A stretch of 64,000 bases of DNA from Nonomuraea pusilla. Lineage in GTDB: Bacteria > Actinomycetota > Actinomycetes > Streptosporangiales > Streptosporangiaceae. The stretch spans positions 372,001 through 436,000 of the forward strand of contig NZ_FOBF01000003.1 of NCBI RefSeq assembly GCF_900109355.1, read 5' to 3'. The position numbers and the translations under genes were made by a program. The stretch's first letter is position 1, and the number at the start of each line of letters is the position of its first letter. The notes under the pieces were generated by a model, which saw only the letters and a program-made list of their open reading frames with translations, ran no database searches and had not been told where the DNA came from. Of this stretch, positions 1 to 7,329 are shown piece by piece.

Positions 1-332
1 TCCACCATCTCGGCCGGCAGCTCGTCCACGTACCTGCCGAGCTTGATGGCGAGCGCCGCGAGGCCGCGCTCGTCCAGGTCGGCCACCAGGCGGCCGAGCG
101 ACTGCGGGGTGTTGCGCAGCGGGTAGCCGGTGGTGAGCAGCAGTTCGTGCGGCTTCACCCAGGCGAGGACGTCCGGCACCTCCATGACGTTGAGCCGCTG
201 CACGATCCGGCCGAGGCCGCTCTCGCCCGCGATCAGCTTCGCTCCGGCCAGCGTCGAGACGCCGAGCACCTCCCCCACGGACACGCCGTGAATGATCGTT
301 CCAGTGCTGGCGAGACGCACGGGGGGCTTCAT
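1..332 (-). CDS. PucR-family transcriptional regulator, N-terminal part (cut by window edge)
   Basis: The reading frame from ATG at 332 encodes about 110 residues and runs off the left edge. It carries the typical PucR N-terminal domain: VSVGEVLGV at residues 17-25, then NVMEVPDVLAWVKP and ELLLTTGYPLRN. PucR proteins sense purine-degradation signals and end in a C-terminal helix-turn-helix, which is not in the window. The gene is divergent from an allH-fdrA-allG operon with 133 bp between them, so it is the likely regulator of that operon. Family assignment is firm; the ligand and direction of control are inferred from the neighbours. Confidence 0.85.
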   Translation of the reverse strand, partial: MKPPVRLASTGTIIHGVSVGEVLGVSTLAGAKLIAGESGLGRIVQRLNVMEVPDVLAWVKPHELLLTTGYPLRNTPQSLGRLVADLDERGLAALAIKLGRYVDELPAEMV

Positions 333-370
333 GGGGTGATTGTTAACCCAGAAGCCGTCTGTCAGGAAGA

Positions 371-413
371 GCCAACCTTCCCGCGCACTGTTGGCAAATT
401 TCTCCGTACGGAG
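371..413. promoter_or_regulatory. Inverted repeats in the pucR/allH divergent promoter
   Basis: Two dyads lie between the divergent pucR and allH genes: GCCAAC (371-376) with GTTGGC (390-395), spacer 13, and the perfect palindrome CTCCGTACGGAG at 402-413. Position and symmetry suit operators for the PucR-type regulator, but no consensus was tested. Confidence 0.4.
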
Positions 414-465
414 GGTTCGCCGCCCGTTCTACGGTCAGGAACCAAGGTCGGCAGGGGGAGGTCCG

Positions 466-1419
466 GTGACGGTCGGCACGCACGCTCGGCGGCTGAGAGC
501 CGGGGCGAGGACCGGGCCGGGCCTCGGGCCGCGAGTCACCGTCACGGGCGCCGCGAGCACGGCGGTGCGGCCGCTCCTCGAAGGGCCGAGGCGGCCGGCC
601 CGCGTGCTCGCCGCCTTCCCGTCCGCCGTGTACCTGGAGGTCAGGACGGAGCTGGAGCCGTCCGTCCTCGCGGTCGTCACGGGTGAGGCGGCCAGGCTGC
701 CCAACGCGGCGCTGCTGTCGGCGCCGCTGCCCGACCTGGCGGTCGGCGAGGACGCGTCGGCCGGCGACGGGACGGTGCGGATCGGCCGGCTGACCCTGCG
801 GGTGCGCCGCTGGTGGGACCCGGCCCCGCCGCTCGGCCCTGTCGATCCCGCCCTGCTGGCGCAGGCCGCGCCGCTGCTCGACCCGTGGGAGCACGGGGTG
901 CCGGGCGGCGAGACGGCCGACGGGCTCGCGCGCTCCCCCGCCTCGGGTCAGGGCCTTCCCGGGCTGGCGGGGAACGAGGCGGTCGGGCTGCTGGCGGCGA
1001 GCTGCGCGTCCGGCTGGCTGCTCGGCGCGGTGACGGCGGCCGAACAACTGGTCGGGCTGGGTCCCGGGCTGACGCCGAGCGGCGACGACGTCCTCGCGGG
1101 ACTGCTCGTGACGCTGCGGCAGCTCGGCGCGGCGGCGGGCGTGGAGCCCGCCGTGCGGCTCGCGGGGTGGCTGGCGGCGGCGGTGACGTTCGACGCGCGG
1201 ACCCGTACGACGCCGCTGTCGGCGACGCTGCTGCACTGCGCGGCGAGGGGCGAGGCGGGACCCGAGGTGATCGGGGTGCTGCGGGGCGTCGCCGGGCGGC
1301 AGCCGCTGGAGCCCGCGCTGCGGCGGCTGCGCCGGCTCGGCCACACGTCGGGCGCGGACCTCACGCAGGGCATGGCCATCGGCCTGGCGTCGGTGCGCGC
1401 GCTGCGAGGCGCGGCATGA
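466..1419 (+). CDS. allH: DUF2877 (AllH-like) subunit of oxamate carbamoyltransferase
   Basis: A protein of 317 residues with the DUF2877 signature GLGPGLTPSGDDVLAG in its C-terminal half and conserved TTPLSATLL further on. E. coli AllH (YlbF) is the relative that, with AllF (FdrA) and AllG (YlbE), forms the oxamate carbamoyltransferase of allantoin degradation. I chose GTG at 466 over the upstream ATG at 340 because GGGGGAGG stands just before it and the extra 42 residues look non-coding. Its TGA overlaps an ATG at 1416 that begins a tandem repeat leading into fdrA, so it heads an operon with fdrA and the DUF1116 gene. Enzyme role is inferred from gene association. Confidence 0.8.
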   Translation: MTVGTHARRLRAGARTGPGLGPRVTVTGAASTAVRPLLEGPRRPARVLAAFPSAVYLEVRTELEPSVLAVVTGEAARLPNAALLSAPLPDLAVGEDASAGDGTVRIGRLTLRVRRWWDPAPPLGPVDPALLAQAAPLLDPWEHGVPGGETADGLARSPASGQGLPGLAGNEAVGLLAASCASGWLLGAVTAAEQLVGLGPGLTPSGDDVLAGLLVTLRQLGAAAGVEPAVRLAGWLAAAVTFDARTRTTPLSATLLHCAARGEAGPEVIGVLRGVAGRQPLEPALRRLRRLGHTSGADLTQGMAIGLASVRALRGAA

Positions 1420-1541
1420 CCGATCTGGTGCTCGTTCTGGGGGCGCGGCATGACCGATCTGGTGCTCGTGCTGGGAGGCGCGGCGTGACCGCCGTGGTGA
1501 TCGTCCTGGGAGGTGTGGTGTGACCGATCTGGTGCTCGTGC
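1406..1541 (+). repeat. Four tandem 34-35 bp copies of the fdrA start region
   Basis: The stretch holding the fdrA start codon is repeated four times. Start codons fall at 1416 (ATG), 1450 (ATG), 1485 (GTG) and 1520 (GTG, the true fdrA start), 34-35 bp apart. Each unit has an upstream purine-rich GGMGCGGC or GAGGTGTG and then the beginning of MTDLVLV (MTAVVIV in the third unit). The units create mini-ORFs of 35 codons (1416-1523) and 12 codons (1450-1488, 1485-1523), each beginning or ending in an ATGA/GTGA overlap. This looks like local tandem duplication by slippage. Confidence 0.85.
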
Positions 1542-2878
1542 GCAAGGGCGCCTACCACGACTCGGTCAGCCTCATGCGGGTCAGCCGCGCGCTCGGCGAG
1601 CTGCCCGGGATGGAGGCGGCCATGGTCGCCATGGCGACGGAGCTGAACGTGTCCGTCGTGCGGGAGATGGGGTTCGAGGTCCCGGCGACGGAGCCGGGCG
1701 ACCTGCTGGTGGCGCTGCGCGGGCGCGACCCCGGGACGGCGGCCGGGGAGCTGGACCGCAGGCTGGCGGAGCTGGGCGGGCGGCGCGGCGCGGGCGGGGG
1801 CGGCCGGGCGGAGGACCCGCCGCTCACGACGCGGTCGGCGGCGGCGCGCGGCCACGCGGACCTGGTGCTGGTGTCGGTGCCGGGCGAGCACGCCTTCTGC
1901 GAGGCCGTGGACGCCGTCGAGGCCGGCCTGCCCGTGATGGTCTTCAGCGACGGCGTGCCGCTGCGGCTGGAGCGCCGGCTGAAGGAGCTGGGCGAGGAGC
2001 GCGGCGTGCTGGTCATGGGGCCCGACTGCGGCACGGCCGTCATCGCGGGGGTCGGCCTGGGCTTCGCGAACGTGCTGCGTCCAGGGCCGGTCGGCGTGGT
2101 GGCGGCGTCCGGCACGGGCGCTCAGCAGGTGACGTCGCTGCTCGACTGGGCGGGCACGGGCGTCAGCCACGTGCTCGGCGTCGGAGGCAGGGACCTGTCG
2201 GCCGAGGTGGGCGGGCTGTCCACGCTGCGGGCGCTGCGCATGCTGGACGACGACCCCGCCACGGAGCTGGTGGTGCTCGTGTCGAAGCCGCCCGCGCCCG
2301 GGGTGGCGGCGCGGGTGCGGGAGGCCGTGGCGGCGATGCGCACGCCGGTGGTGGAGGCGTTCCTCGACGAGGGCGACCTGACGGGGGCGGCCGAGGCGGC
2401 GCTGCGCGCGCTGGGACGGCCCGTGCCCGGCTGGCCCTGCTGGGACGTCCCGGCCGGGCGCGGACGGCCGGGCGGCGGGACCCTCAGAGGCCTGTACTCG
2501 GGGGGCACGCTCAAGGCGGAGGCGGAGCTGGTCACCGGGCTCTCAGGGACGTTCGTGGACTACGGCGACGACGCCTACACCCGGGGCAGGCCGCACCCCA
2601 TGATCGATCCGACGCTCCGGCTCGACGCGCTGTCCCGCGTCGCCCCCGGCGACGTCGTGCTCATGGACGTCGTCCTCGGCCACGGCGCCGACCCCGACCC
2701 TGCCGCCGCGCTCGCGCCCGCCGTGGCCCGTGTCCCGGGGCCGGTCGTGGTCGCGCTGGTCGGCACCGCGTCCGACCCGCAGGACCTGCGCCGGCAGGCC
2801 GCCGCCTTCCAGGAGGCGGGCGCCGCCGTCTTCCTCTCCAACGCCCAGGCCGCCAGACACGCCAGGAGCCTGTCATGA
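1520..2878 (+). CDS. fdrA: FdrA/AllF-like acyl-CoA synthetase-fold protein
   Basis: A 452-residue FdrA-family protein with the two-part fold of succinyl-CoA synthetase alpha subunits. MGPDCGTAVIAGVGLGFANV (nt 2017-2076) and VGVVAASGTGAQQVTSLLD just after it are the family's nucleotide/phosphohistidine-region signatures. E. coli FdrA is 555 residues, so this copy is on the short side. With AllG and AllH it is expected to form cytosolic oxamate carbamoyltransferase, converting oxalurate and phosphate to oxamate and carbamoyl phosphate. The GTG start is the last of four duplicated start sites. The stop overlaps the next ATG (ATGA at 2875), indicating tight coupling. No carbamate kinase is visible in the window. 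Confidence 0.85.
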   Translation: MTDLVLVRKGAYHDSVSLMRVSRALGELPGMEAAMVAMATELNVSVVREMGFEVPATEPGDLLVALRGRDPGTAAGELDRRLAELGGRRGAGGGGRAEDPPLTTRSAAARGHADLVLVSVPGEHAFCEAVDAVEAGLPVMVFSDGVPLRLERRLKELGEERGVLVMGPDCGTAVIAGVGLGFANVLRPGPVGVVAASGTGAQQVTSLLDWAGTGVSHVLGVGGRDLSAEVGGLSTLRALRMLDDDPATELVVLVSKPPAPGVAARVREAVAAMRTPVVEAFLDEGDLTGAAEAALRALGRPVPGWPCWDVPAGRGRPGGGTLRGLYSGGTLKAEAELVTGLSGTFVDYGDDAYTRGRPHPMIDPTLRLDALSRVAPGDVVLMDVVLGHGADPDPAAALAPAVARVPGPVVVALVGTASDPQDLRRQAAAFQEAGAAVFLSNAQAARHARSLS

Positions 2879-4263
2879 GCCTCCTCGACGCGCCGCCGCA
2901 CGTCATCACCGTCGGGACCAGCCTGCTCGACGACGCGCTCGCCGCCCAGGCCGTGCCCACCACGCCGGTGGCCTGGCGCCCGCCGCTGCCCGGCGCAGCG
3001 CGGGCGCTGGCCACGGTGCTGGCCGACCCGCGCAGGGCCGCGGCCAACGCCGAGGCGGTCCGCAGGCTGACGTCGGCGCGGCCGTACCTGGTGGGCGTGC
3101 GCAGGGCGGCGGAGGTGCTGCCCGAGCGGACGTTCCTGCACGCCGGGCCGCCCATCACCTGGGAGCGGGCGTCCGGGCCGATGCGCGGCGCGCTGATCGG
3201 CGCGATGCTGCTGGAAGGGCTGGCCTCCGGCGAGGAGGAGGCCGTGCGGCGGCTGGAGCGGGGCGAGGTCGAGCTGCGGCCCTGCCACGAGCACGGCGCG
3301 GTCGGGCCGATGGCGGGCGTGGTGTGCCCGTCGATGTGGCTGTTCGAGGTGCGCGACGAGGAGCACGGCGGCACCGCGTTCTGCTCGCTCAACGAGGGCC
3401 TGGGCAAGGTGCTGCGCTACGGCGCGTACGGGCCGGAGGTGCTGGAGCGGCTGCGCTGGATGGACGAGGTGCTCGGCCCGGTGCTGGCGCGGGCGCTGGC
3501 CCGCACCGGCCCGATCGACCTGCGGGCGCTCGTCGCGCAGGCCCTCCAGATGGGCGACGAGCTGCACAACCGCAACCGCGCGGCGACGTCGCTGCTGCTG
3601 CGCGAGCTGGCCCCGGCGGTGGTGGAGGCGGCGCCCGGCCAGGCGGCGCGCGTGCTGCGCTTCGTCATCGGCAACGACCACTTCTTCCTCAACGCCGGCA
3701 TGGCGGCGGCGAAGGCGAGCACCGACGCGGCCCGCGGCGTGCCCGGCTCGTCGCTGGTCGTCGCCATGGCGAGGAACGGCACGGACTTCGGCGTGCAGGT
3801 GTCGGGGCTGGAGGGCCGCTGGTTCACGGGGCCCGCAGGGGTGCCGGACGGGCTGTACCTCGGCGCGTACGGGCCGCAGGACGCCAACCCCGACATCGGC
3901 GACTCGACGATCACGGAGACGTCGGGGCTCGGCGGGTTCGCGATGGCGGCGGCGCCCGCCATCGTGCGTTTCGTGGGCGGCGAGGTCGAGGACGCGTTCG
4001 CGGCCACCCGCTCCATGTACGAGATCACGCTGGCGGAGCATCCGGCGTACCAGATTCCCGGGCTCGGGTTCCGCGGCACGCCGGTGGGGATCGACGTCGC
4101 GCTGGTGGCGAGAACGGGCGTGCTGCCCGTCGTGAACACCGGCATCGCGGGGCGCGTGGCCGGAACGGGGCAGGTCGGAGCGGGCCTGGTCAGGCCGCCC
4201 GCGGAGGCGTTCGTCAAGGCGCTGCTGGCGCTCGCGGATTCAGTAAGTGATCCATTTGAATAG
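2875..4263 (+). CDS. allG: DUF1116 (AllG/YlbE-like) subunit of oxamate carbamoyltransferase
   Basis: A 462-residue DUF1116 protein, slightly longer than E. coli YlbE/AllG (about 420). Family features include GPPITWERASGPMRGALIGA near residue 92, LGDELHNRN-like MGDELHNRNRAA, and FVIGNDHFFLNAGMAAAK. Its ATG overlaps the fdrA stop, so it is probably translated with fdrA. Known E. coli work places AllG with AllF and AllH in the transcarbamylase that ends anaerobic allantoin use; whether this actinobacterium uses the same substrate is inferred. It is the last gene of the operon; the next 143 bp are comparatively AT-rich and contain no further coding region. Confidence 0.85.
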   Translation: MSLLDAPPHVITVGTSLLDDALAAQAVPTTPVAWRPPLPGAARALATVLADPRRAAANAEAVRRLTSARPYLVGVRRAAEVLPERTFLHAGPPITWERASGPMRGALIGAMLLEGLASGEEEAVRRLERGEVELRPCHEHGAVGPMAGVVCPSMWLFEVRDEEHGGTAFCSLNEGLGKVLRYGAYGPEVLERLRWMDEVLGPVLARALARTGPIDLRALVAQALQMGDELHNRNRAATSLLLRELAPAVVEAAPGQAARVLRFVIGNDHFFLNAGMAAAKASTDAARGVPGSSLVVAMARNGTDFGVQVSGLEGRWFTGPAGVPDGLYLGAYGPQDANPDIGDSTITETSGLGGFAMAAAPAIVRFVGGEVEDAFAATRSMYEITLAEHPAYQIPGLGFRGTPVGIDVALVARTGVLPVVNTGIAGRVAGTGQVGAGLVRPPAEAFVKALLALADSVSDPFE

Positions 4264-4406
4264 CGCCGTATCAGCAGGTCATGGTGCATGGTAAAGGACG
4301 ATCGACTTCCAATTTCCATTGTTCTGCCTATATCGTGGCGAACCTCAATAATCTGCAAGTAGCGTCGTGACGCACGTGACGGATGAGGCTGGATGGGGGC
4401 GGGACA

Positions 4407-6533
4407 ATGGCAGCCGACCGCTTGCTCAGCGGACCCGGCCACGCAGGGGAGGCCCAGCAGAGCCAGGGCCGGCTGATCGGCCGGCGGTACCGGCTGATGT
4501 CGCCGGTCGGCAGGGGCGGCATGGGCATGGTCTGGCACGCGCACGACGTGCTGCTCGACAGGGACGTCGCGGTCAAGGAGCTGATCCTGCCGTTCGGCCT
4601 CGACCACGCCGGCAAGCAGGCGGCGCACCGGCGCATGCTGCGCGAGGCCCGGTCGGCGGCGCGGCTCACGCACCCCGGCATCGTGACCGTCCACGACGTG
4701 GTCGAGGAGGACGGCCGGCCCTGGATCGTCATGGAGCTCGTCCGGGCCTGGTCGCTGGAGCAGGCCCTGCGGCAGAGCGGGCCGCTGCCGGTGATCCAGG
4801 TGGCCGAGATCGGCATCAGGGTGCTCGACGCACTCAGGCACGCGCACGCCGCCGGCATCCTGCACCGCGACGTCAAACCGGGCAACGTGCTGCTCACCGC
4901 CGACCGCGTGGTGCTCACCGACTTCGGCATCGCCGCCATCGAGGGCGACGTGACGATCACGCAGACCGGGCTGCTCATGGGCTCGCCCGCGTACGTGCCG
5001 CCCGAGCGGCTGTCCGGGCAGGCCATCACCCACGCGGCCGACCTCTGGTCGTTCGGCGCCACGCTGTACGCCGCCGTCGAGGGACGGCCGCCGTACGAGG
5101 GGCCCGACGCGATCGCGGTGCTCGGCGCGGTGCTCACGCAGGAGCCGGTCAGGCCGCAGCGGGCTGGGGCGCTGCTGCCGGTCATCGAGGGGCTGCTGCG
5201 CAAGAACCCGGCGGAGCGGCTGACCGCCGCGCAGGTGAGCGAGCTGCTGGAGCAGGTGCTGAGCGCCCACGGCTCGATGCGGCCGCGGCTCCAGGAGACG
5301 CCGGCGGGGCAGGCGGGGCCGGGTGCTCCGGGGCCGGTTCCCGACGCGATGCTGCCGCCGTTCGACACGCCGTCGGGGCCGATGCCGTCACGCATCATCG
5401 AGACCCCGTCGGGCCCGGTCAGGATCCCGTACGACCCGCTCGACGGCCCGTCGGGCGGCCACGACCCCCTGGGCGGCCCTCCCGGCGCCCGAGCCGGGGC
5501 GTACGACCCGCTCGGCGGCCCGTCAGGCGCTCAGGCAGGGACGTACGACCCGCTCGGCAGCCCCTCGGCAGGGGTGCGCACCGACCGGATCCCGGCGCCC
5601 GACCTGTTCGGCGGCCCGTCGGGGCCGCAGCGCATGGAGACGCCGTCCAGCCCGTACGACGACGACCTCGACGACCCGCCCGGCGCCAGGCGGCCCCAGC
5701 CGATCCTGCCGCTGACCAGCGACAGCAAGGCGCTGGCCGACCGGCCGTGGCCCCTCGCGTCGGCCGACGACCTGCGCGACCAGGAGCGGGACCTCTCGCA
5801 AGAGATCGGCCGCAGCCGCCTGGCCGCGCTGCCCGGCACGGCGCCGCGCCACGACCAGCCCGCGCCCGGCCAGCCCCGCACCGGCAGGAGCAGGCGCCGC
5901 GCCGAGGACTCCGGCGGCGCGTGGCTGCGTGACGGGCGACCCACCCCCCTCCTGATCGCGAGCGGCCTGGCCGCGGTCGCCGCCGTGGCGGGCGCGGCGG
6001 TCGTGTTCCTGTCAGGAGGCTCCGGCGAGCCAGGACCCGGTGCCGCGTCACAGGCCACGGCGGCGGAGACCGCGACGGCCGCCGCGAAGCCGTCGCCGGT
6101 GCCCGACGGGTACAAGGAGCACACGCAGCCGGGCTTCGCGGCGGCCGTCCCCGCGGGCTGGAAGGCGTCGGCGTCGGGCGGCGAGGCGACGTTCACCGGC
6201 CCGAAGGACTCCGGCATCAGGATCGTCGTCCAGCCCGCCTCGCCCCAGGCCGACGGCGGGGTGGCGGAGCTGACCCGCAGGGAGGCGGACGGCGGCGTCG
6301 AGGGCTACATCCAGGTGCAGCTCCAGGGCACGCGCTACCGCGGCTGGAAGGCCGCCGACTGGGAGTACACCTACACGACCTCGCAGGGCGTGCCGATGCA
6401 CGCGCTGACCCGGTACGTCACGGTGGACGACAGGACGGCGTTCACGATCACGTTCGACATGCCGGAGCTGAAGTGGGACGACCAGGCGCAGGCCCGCAAG
6501 GTCTTCCTGGACACGTTCCGCCAGACGCAGTGA
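4407..6533 (+). CDS. Membrane Ser/Thr protein kinase (PknB-type)
   Basis: A 708-residue receptor-like kinase. The N-terminal catalytic domain has the glycine loop GRGGMG (about residue 36), ATP-binding Lys in VAVKE, catalytic loop HRDVKPGNV (His at 153), DFG in TDFGIAAIEG and GSPAYVPPER. A long Pro/Gly linker with repeats of YDPLGGPSG follows, then one membrane helix near residues 515-538 and an outer domain of about 170 residues beginning PVPDGYKEH. It probably phosphorylates cytosolic targets in response to an envelope signal. I prefer ATG 4407 to ATG 4383 because GGGGGCGGG lies just upstream. The AT-rich segment 4300-4370 probably holds its promoter. The ligand is unknown. Confidence 0.9.
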   Translation: MAADRLLSGPGHAGEAQQSQGRLIGRRYRLMSPVGRGGMGMVWHAHDVLLDRDVAVKELILPFGLDHAGKQAAHRRMLREARSAARLTHPGIVTVHDVVEEDGRPWIVMELVRAWSLEQALRQSGPLPVIQVAEIGIRVLDALRHAHAAGILHRDVKPGNVLLTADRVVLTDFGIAAIEGDVTITQTGLLMGSPAYVPPERLSGQAITHAADLWSFGATLYAAVEGRPPYEGPDAIAVLGAVLTQEPVRPQRAGALLPVIEGLLRKNPAERLTAAQVSELLEQVLSAHGSMRPRLQETPAGQAGPGAPGPVPDAMLPPFDTPSGPMPSRIIETPSGPVRIPYDPLDGPSGGHDPLGGPPGARAGAYDPLGGPSGAQAGTYDPLGSPSAGVRTDRIPAPDLFGGPSGPQRMETPSSPYDDDLDDPPGARRPQPILPLTSDSKALADRPWPLASADDLRDQERDLSQEIGRSRLAALPGTAPRHDQPAPGQPRTGRSRRRAEDSGGAWLRDGRPTPLLIASGLAAVAAVAGAAVVFLSGGSGEPGPGAASQATAAETATAAAKPSPVPDGYKEHTQPGFAAAVPAGWKASASGGEATFTGPKDSGIRIVVQPASPQADGGVAELTRREADGGVEGYIQVQLQGTRYRGWKAADWEYTYTTSQGVPMHALTRYVTVDDRTAFTITFDMPELKWDDQAQARKVFLDTFRQTQ

Positions 6534-6534
6534 A

Positions 6535-6564
6535 TTGCACTGATCGTTCCAAAACTGCTAGCGT
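6535..6564 (+). promoter_or_regulatory. Promoter of the TetR gene with operator in the spacer
   Basis: TTGCAC (6535-6540), an 18-bp spacer and TAGCGT (6559-6564) stand 6 bp before the ATG at 6571, which predicts a leaderless mRNA. The spacer carries TGATCGTTCCAAAAC; its reverse complement, GTTTTGGAACGATCA, resembles the dyad in front of the MFS gene (7294-7317). Confidence 0.55.
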
Positions 6565-6570
6565 CGGGGC

Positions 6571-7143
6571 ATGGCGCGACCCAGGCAGTTCGACGAGGAC
6601 CGCGCGGTCGAGGCGGCCATGCGCGCGTTCTGGGCGGCCGGCTACGAGGCCACCTCGACCCAGGACCTGTGCGCGGCCACCGGCCTCGGCCGCAGCAGCG
6701 TCTACAACACCTTCGACAGCAAGCGCGACCTGTTCGGCAGGGCGCTGCGCCGCTACATGGAGCAGAAGAACGCCGGGCTGGCCGAGCTGATGGAGTCGGA
6801 CCTCCCGGTCAGGGAGAAGATGCGCACCCTGCTGTGGTACGCGGTCGAGCCCGACCCGGGCGACCCGGCCGGGTGCCTGGTCGTCAACACGCTGGTCGAG
6901 CTCGGGCCGCGCGACCCCGAGATCGCCGAGGTGCTGCGCCGCGACACGGAGGCGCGGCTGCGGCTGCTGCGCGCCGCGTTCGAGAGGGGGCGGGCGCGCG
7001 GCGAGATCGGCGCGGACAGGGACCCGGTCGCGCTGGCCCAGTTCGTCATCGCGACGGTCAGCGGCATGCGGGTGGCGCGGCGCGGCGGCGCGGACCGCGA
7101 AGCCCTTGAGGCGATCGCCTCAACCGCCCTCACCGCCCTCTAG
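6571..7143 (+). CDS. TetR/AcrR-family transcriptional repressor
   Basis: A 190-residue TetR-family regulator. The N-terminal DNA-binding domain is clear: DEDRAVEAAMRAFWAAGYEA, then the helix-turn-helix DLCAATGLGRSSVYNTFDSK near residues 31-50. The C-terminal ligand-binding part has GCLVVNTLVELGPRDPEI, a pattern of TetR proteins that control efflux pumps or dehydrogenases. It lies 186 bp before a Cmx-like MFS gene on the same strand, and both upstream regions contain a related GTTTTG...CGAT motif, suggesting self-repression and control of the pump. The inducer cannot be told from sequence. The leaderless start at ATG 6571 is supported by a good -10 just before it. Confidence 0.88.
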   Translation: MARPRQFDEDRAVEAAMRAFWAAGYEATSTQDLCAATGLGRSSVYNTFDSKRDLFGRALRRYMEQKNAGLAELMESDLPVREKMRTLLWYAVEPDPGDPAGCLVVNTLVELGPRDPEIAEVLRRDTEARLRLLRAAFERGRARGEIGADRDPVALAQFVIATVSGMRVARRGGADREALEAIASTALTAL

Positions 7144-7293
7144 CCACTCCCGGCCCAACCCTTCCGCCCCTCCATCCCTTACGGACCCTTTGACCACTAA
7201 AGCCCCTCAGCCACTCTTGCCGCTCTAGCCCTTCCGCTCCGCCCCCGCCCCCCTCCAGCCCTTTCACGCCCTTCCCCGCTTCTCCATGCCCTT
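7144..7293. other. Pyrimidine-rich non-coding spacer
   Basis: About 150 bp between the TetR and MFS genes is almost free of G on the plus strand and consists of C/T runs with loosely repeated GCCCTTCCGC-like words. No ORF, hairpin or RNA gene is visible. Confidence 0.5.
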
Positions 7294-7317
7294 GTTTTGA
7301 ACCGATTGATCTAAAAC
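7294..7317. promoter_or_regulatory. Candidate TetR operator before the MFS gene
   Basis: An imperfect dyad with outer arms GTTTT (7294-7298) and AAAAC (7313-7317) around GAACCGATTGATCT. Its left half, GTTTTGAACCGAT, resembles the inverted motif GTTTTGGAACGAT in the promoter of the upstream TetR gene. It ends 12 bp before the MFS start, so bound repressor would block the promoter. Confidence 0.5.
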
Positions 7318-7329
7318 TAGAGGAGACCC

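Noticed and set aside
340..465. Longer N-terminus of AllH from ATG 340
   Set aside because: The ribosome site GGGGGAGG favours GTG 466 and the extra residues overlap the promoter dyads.
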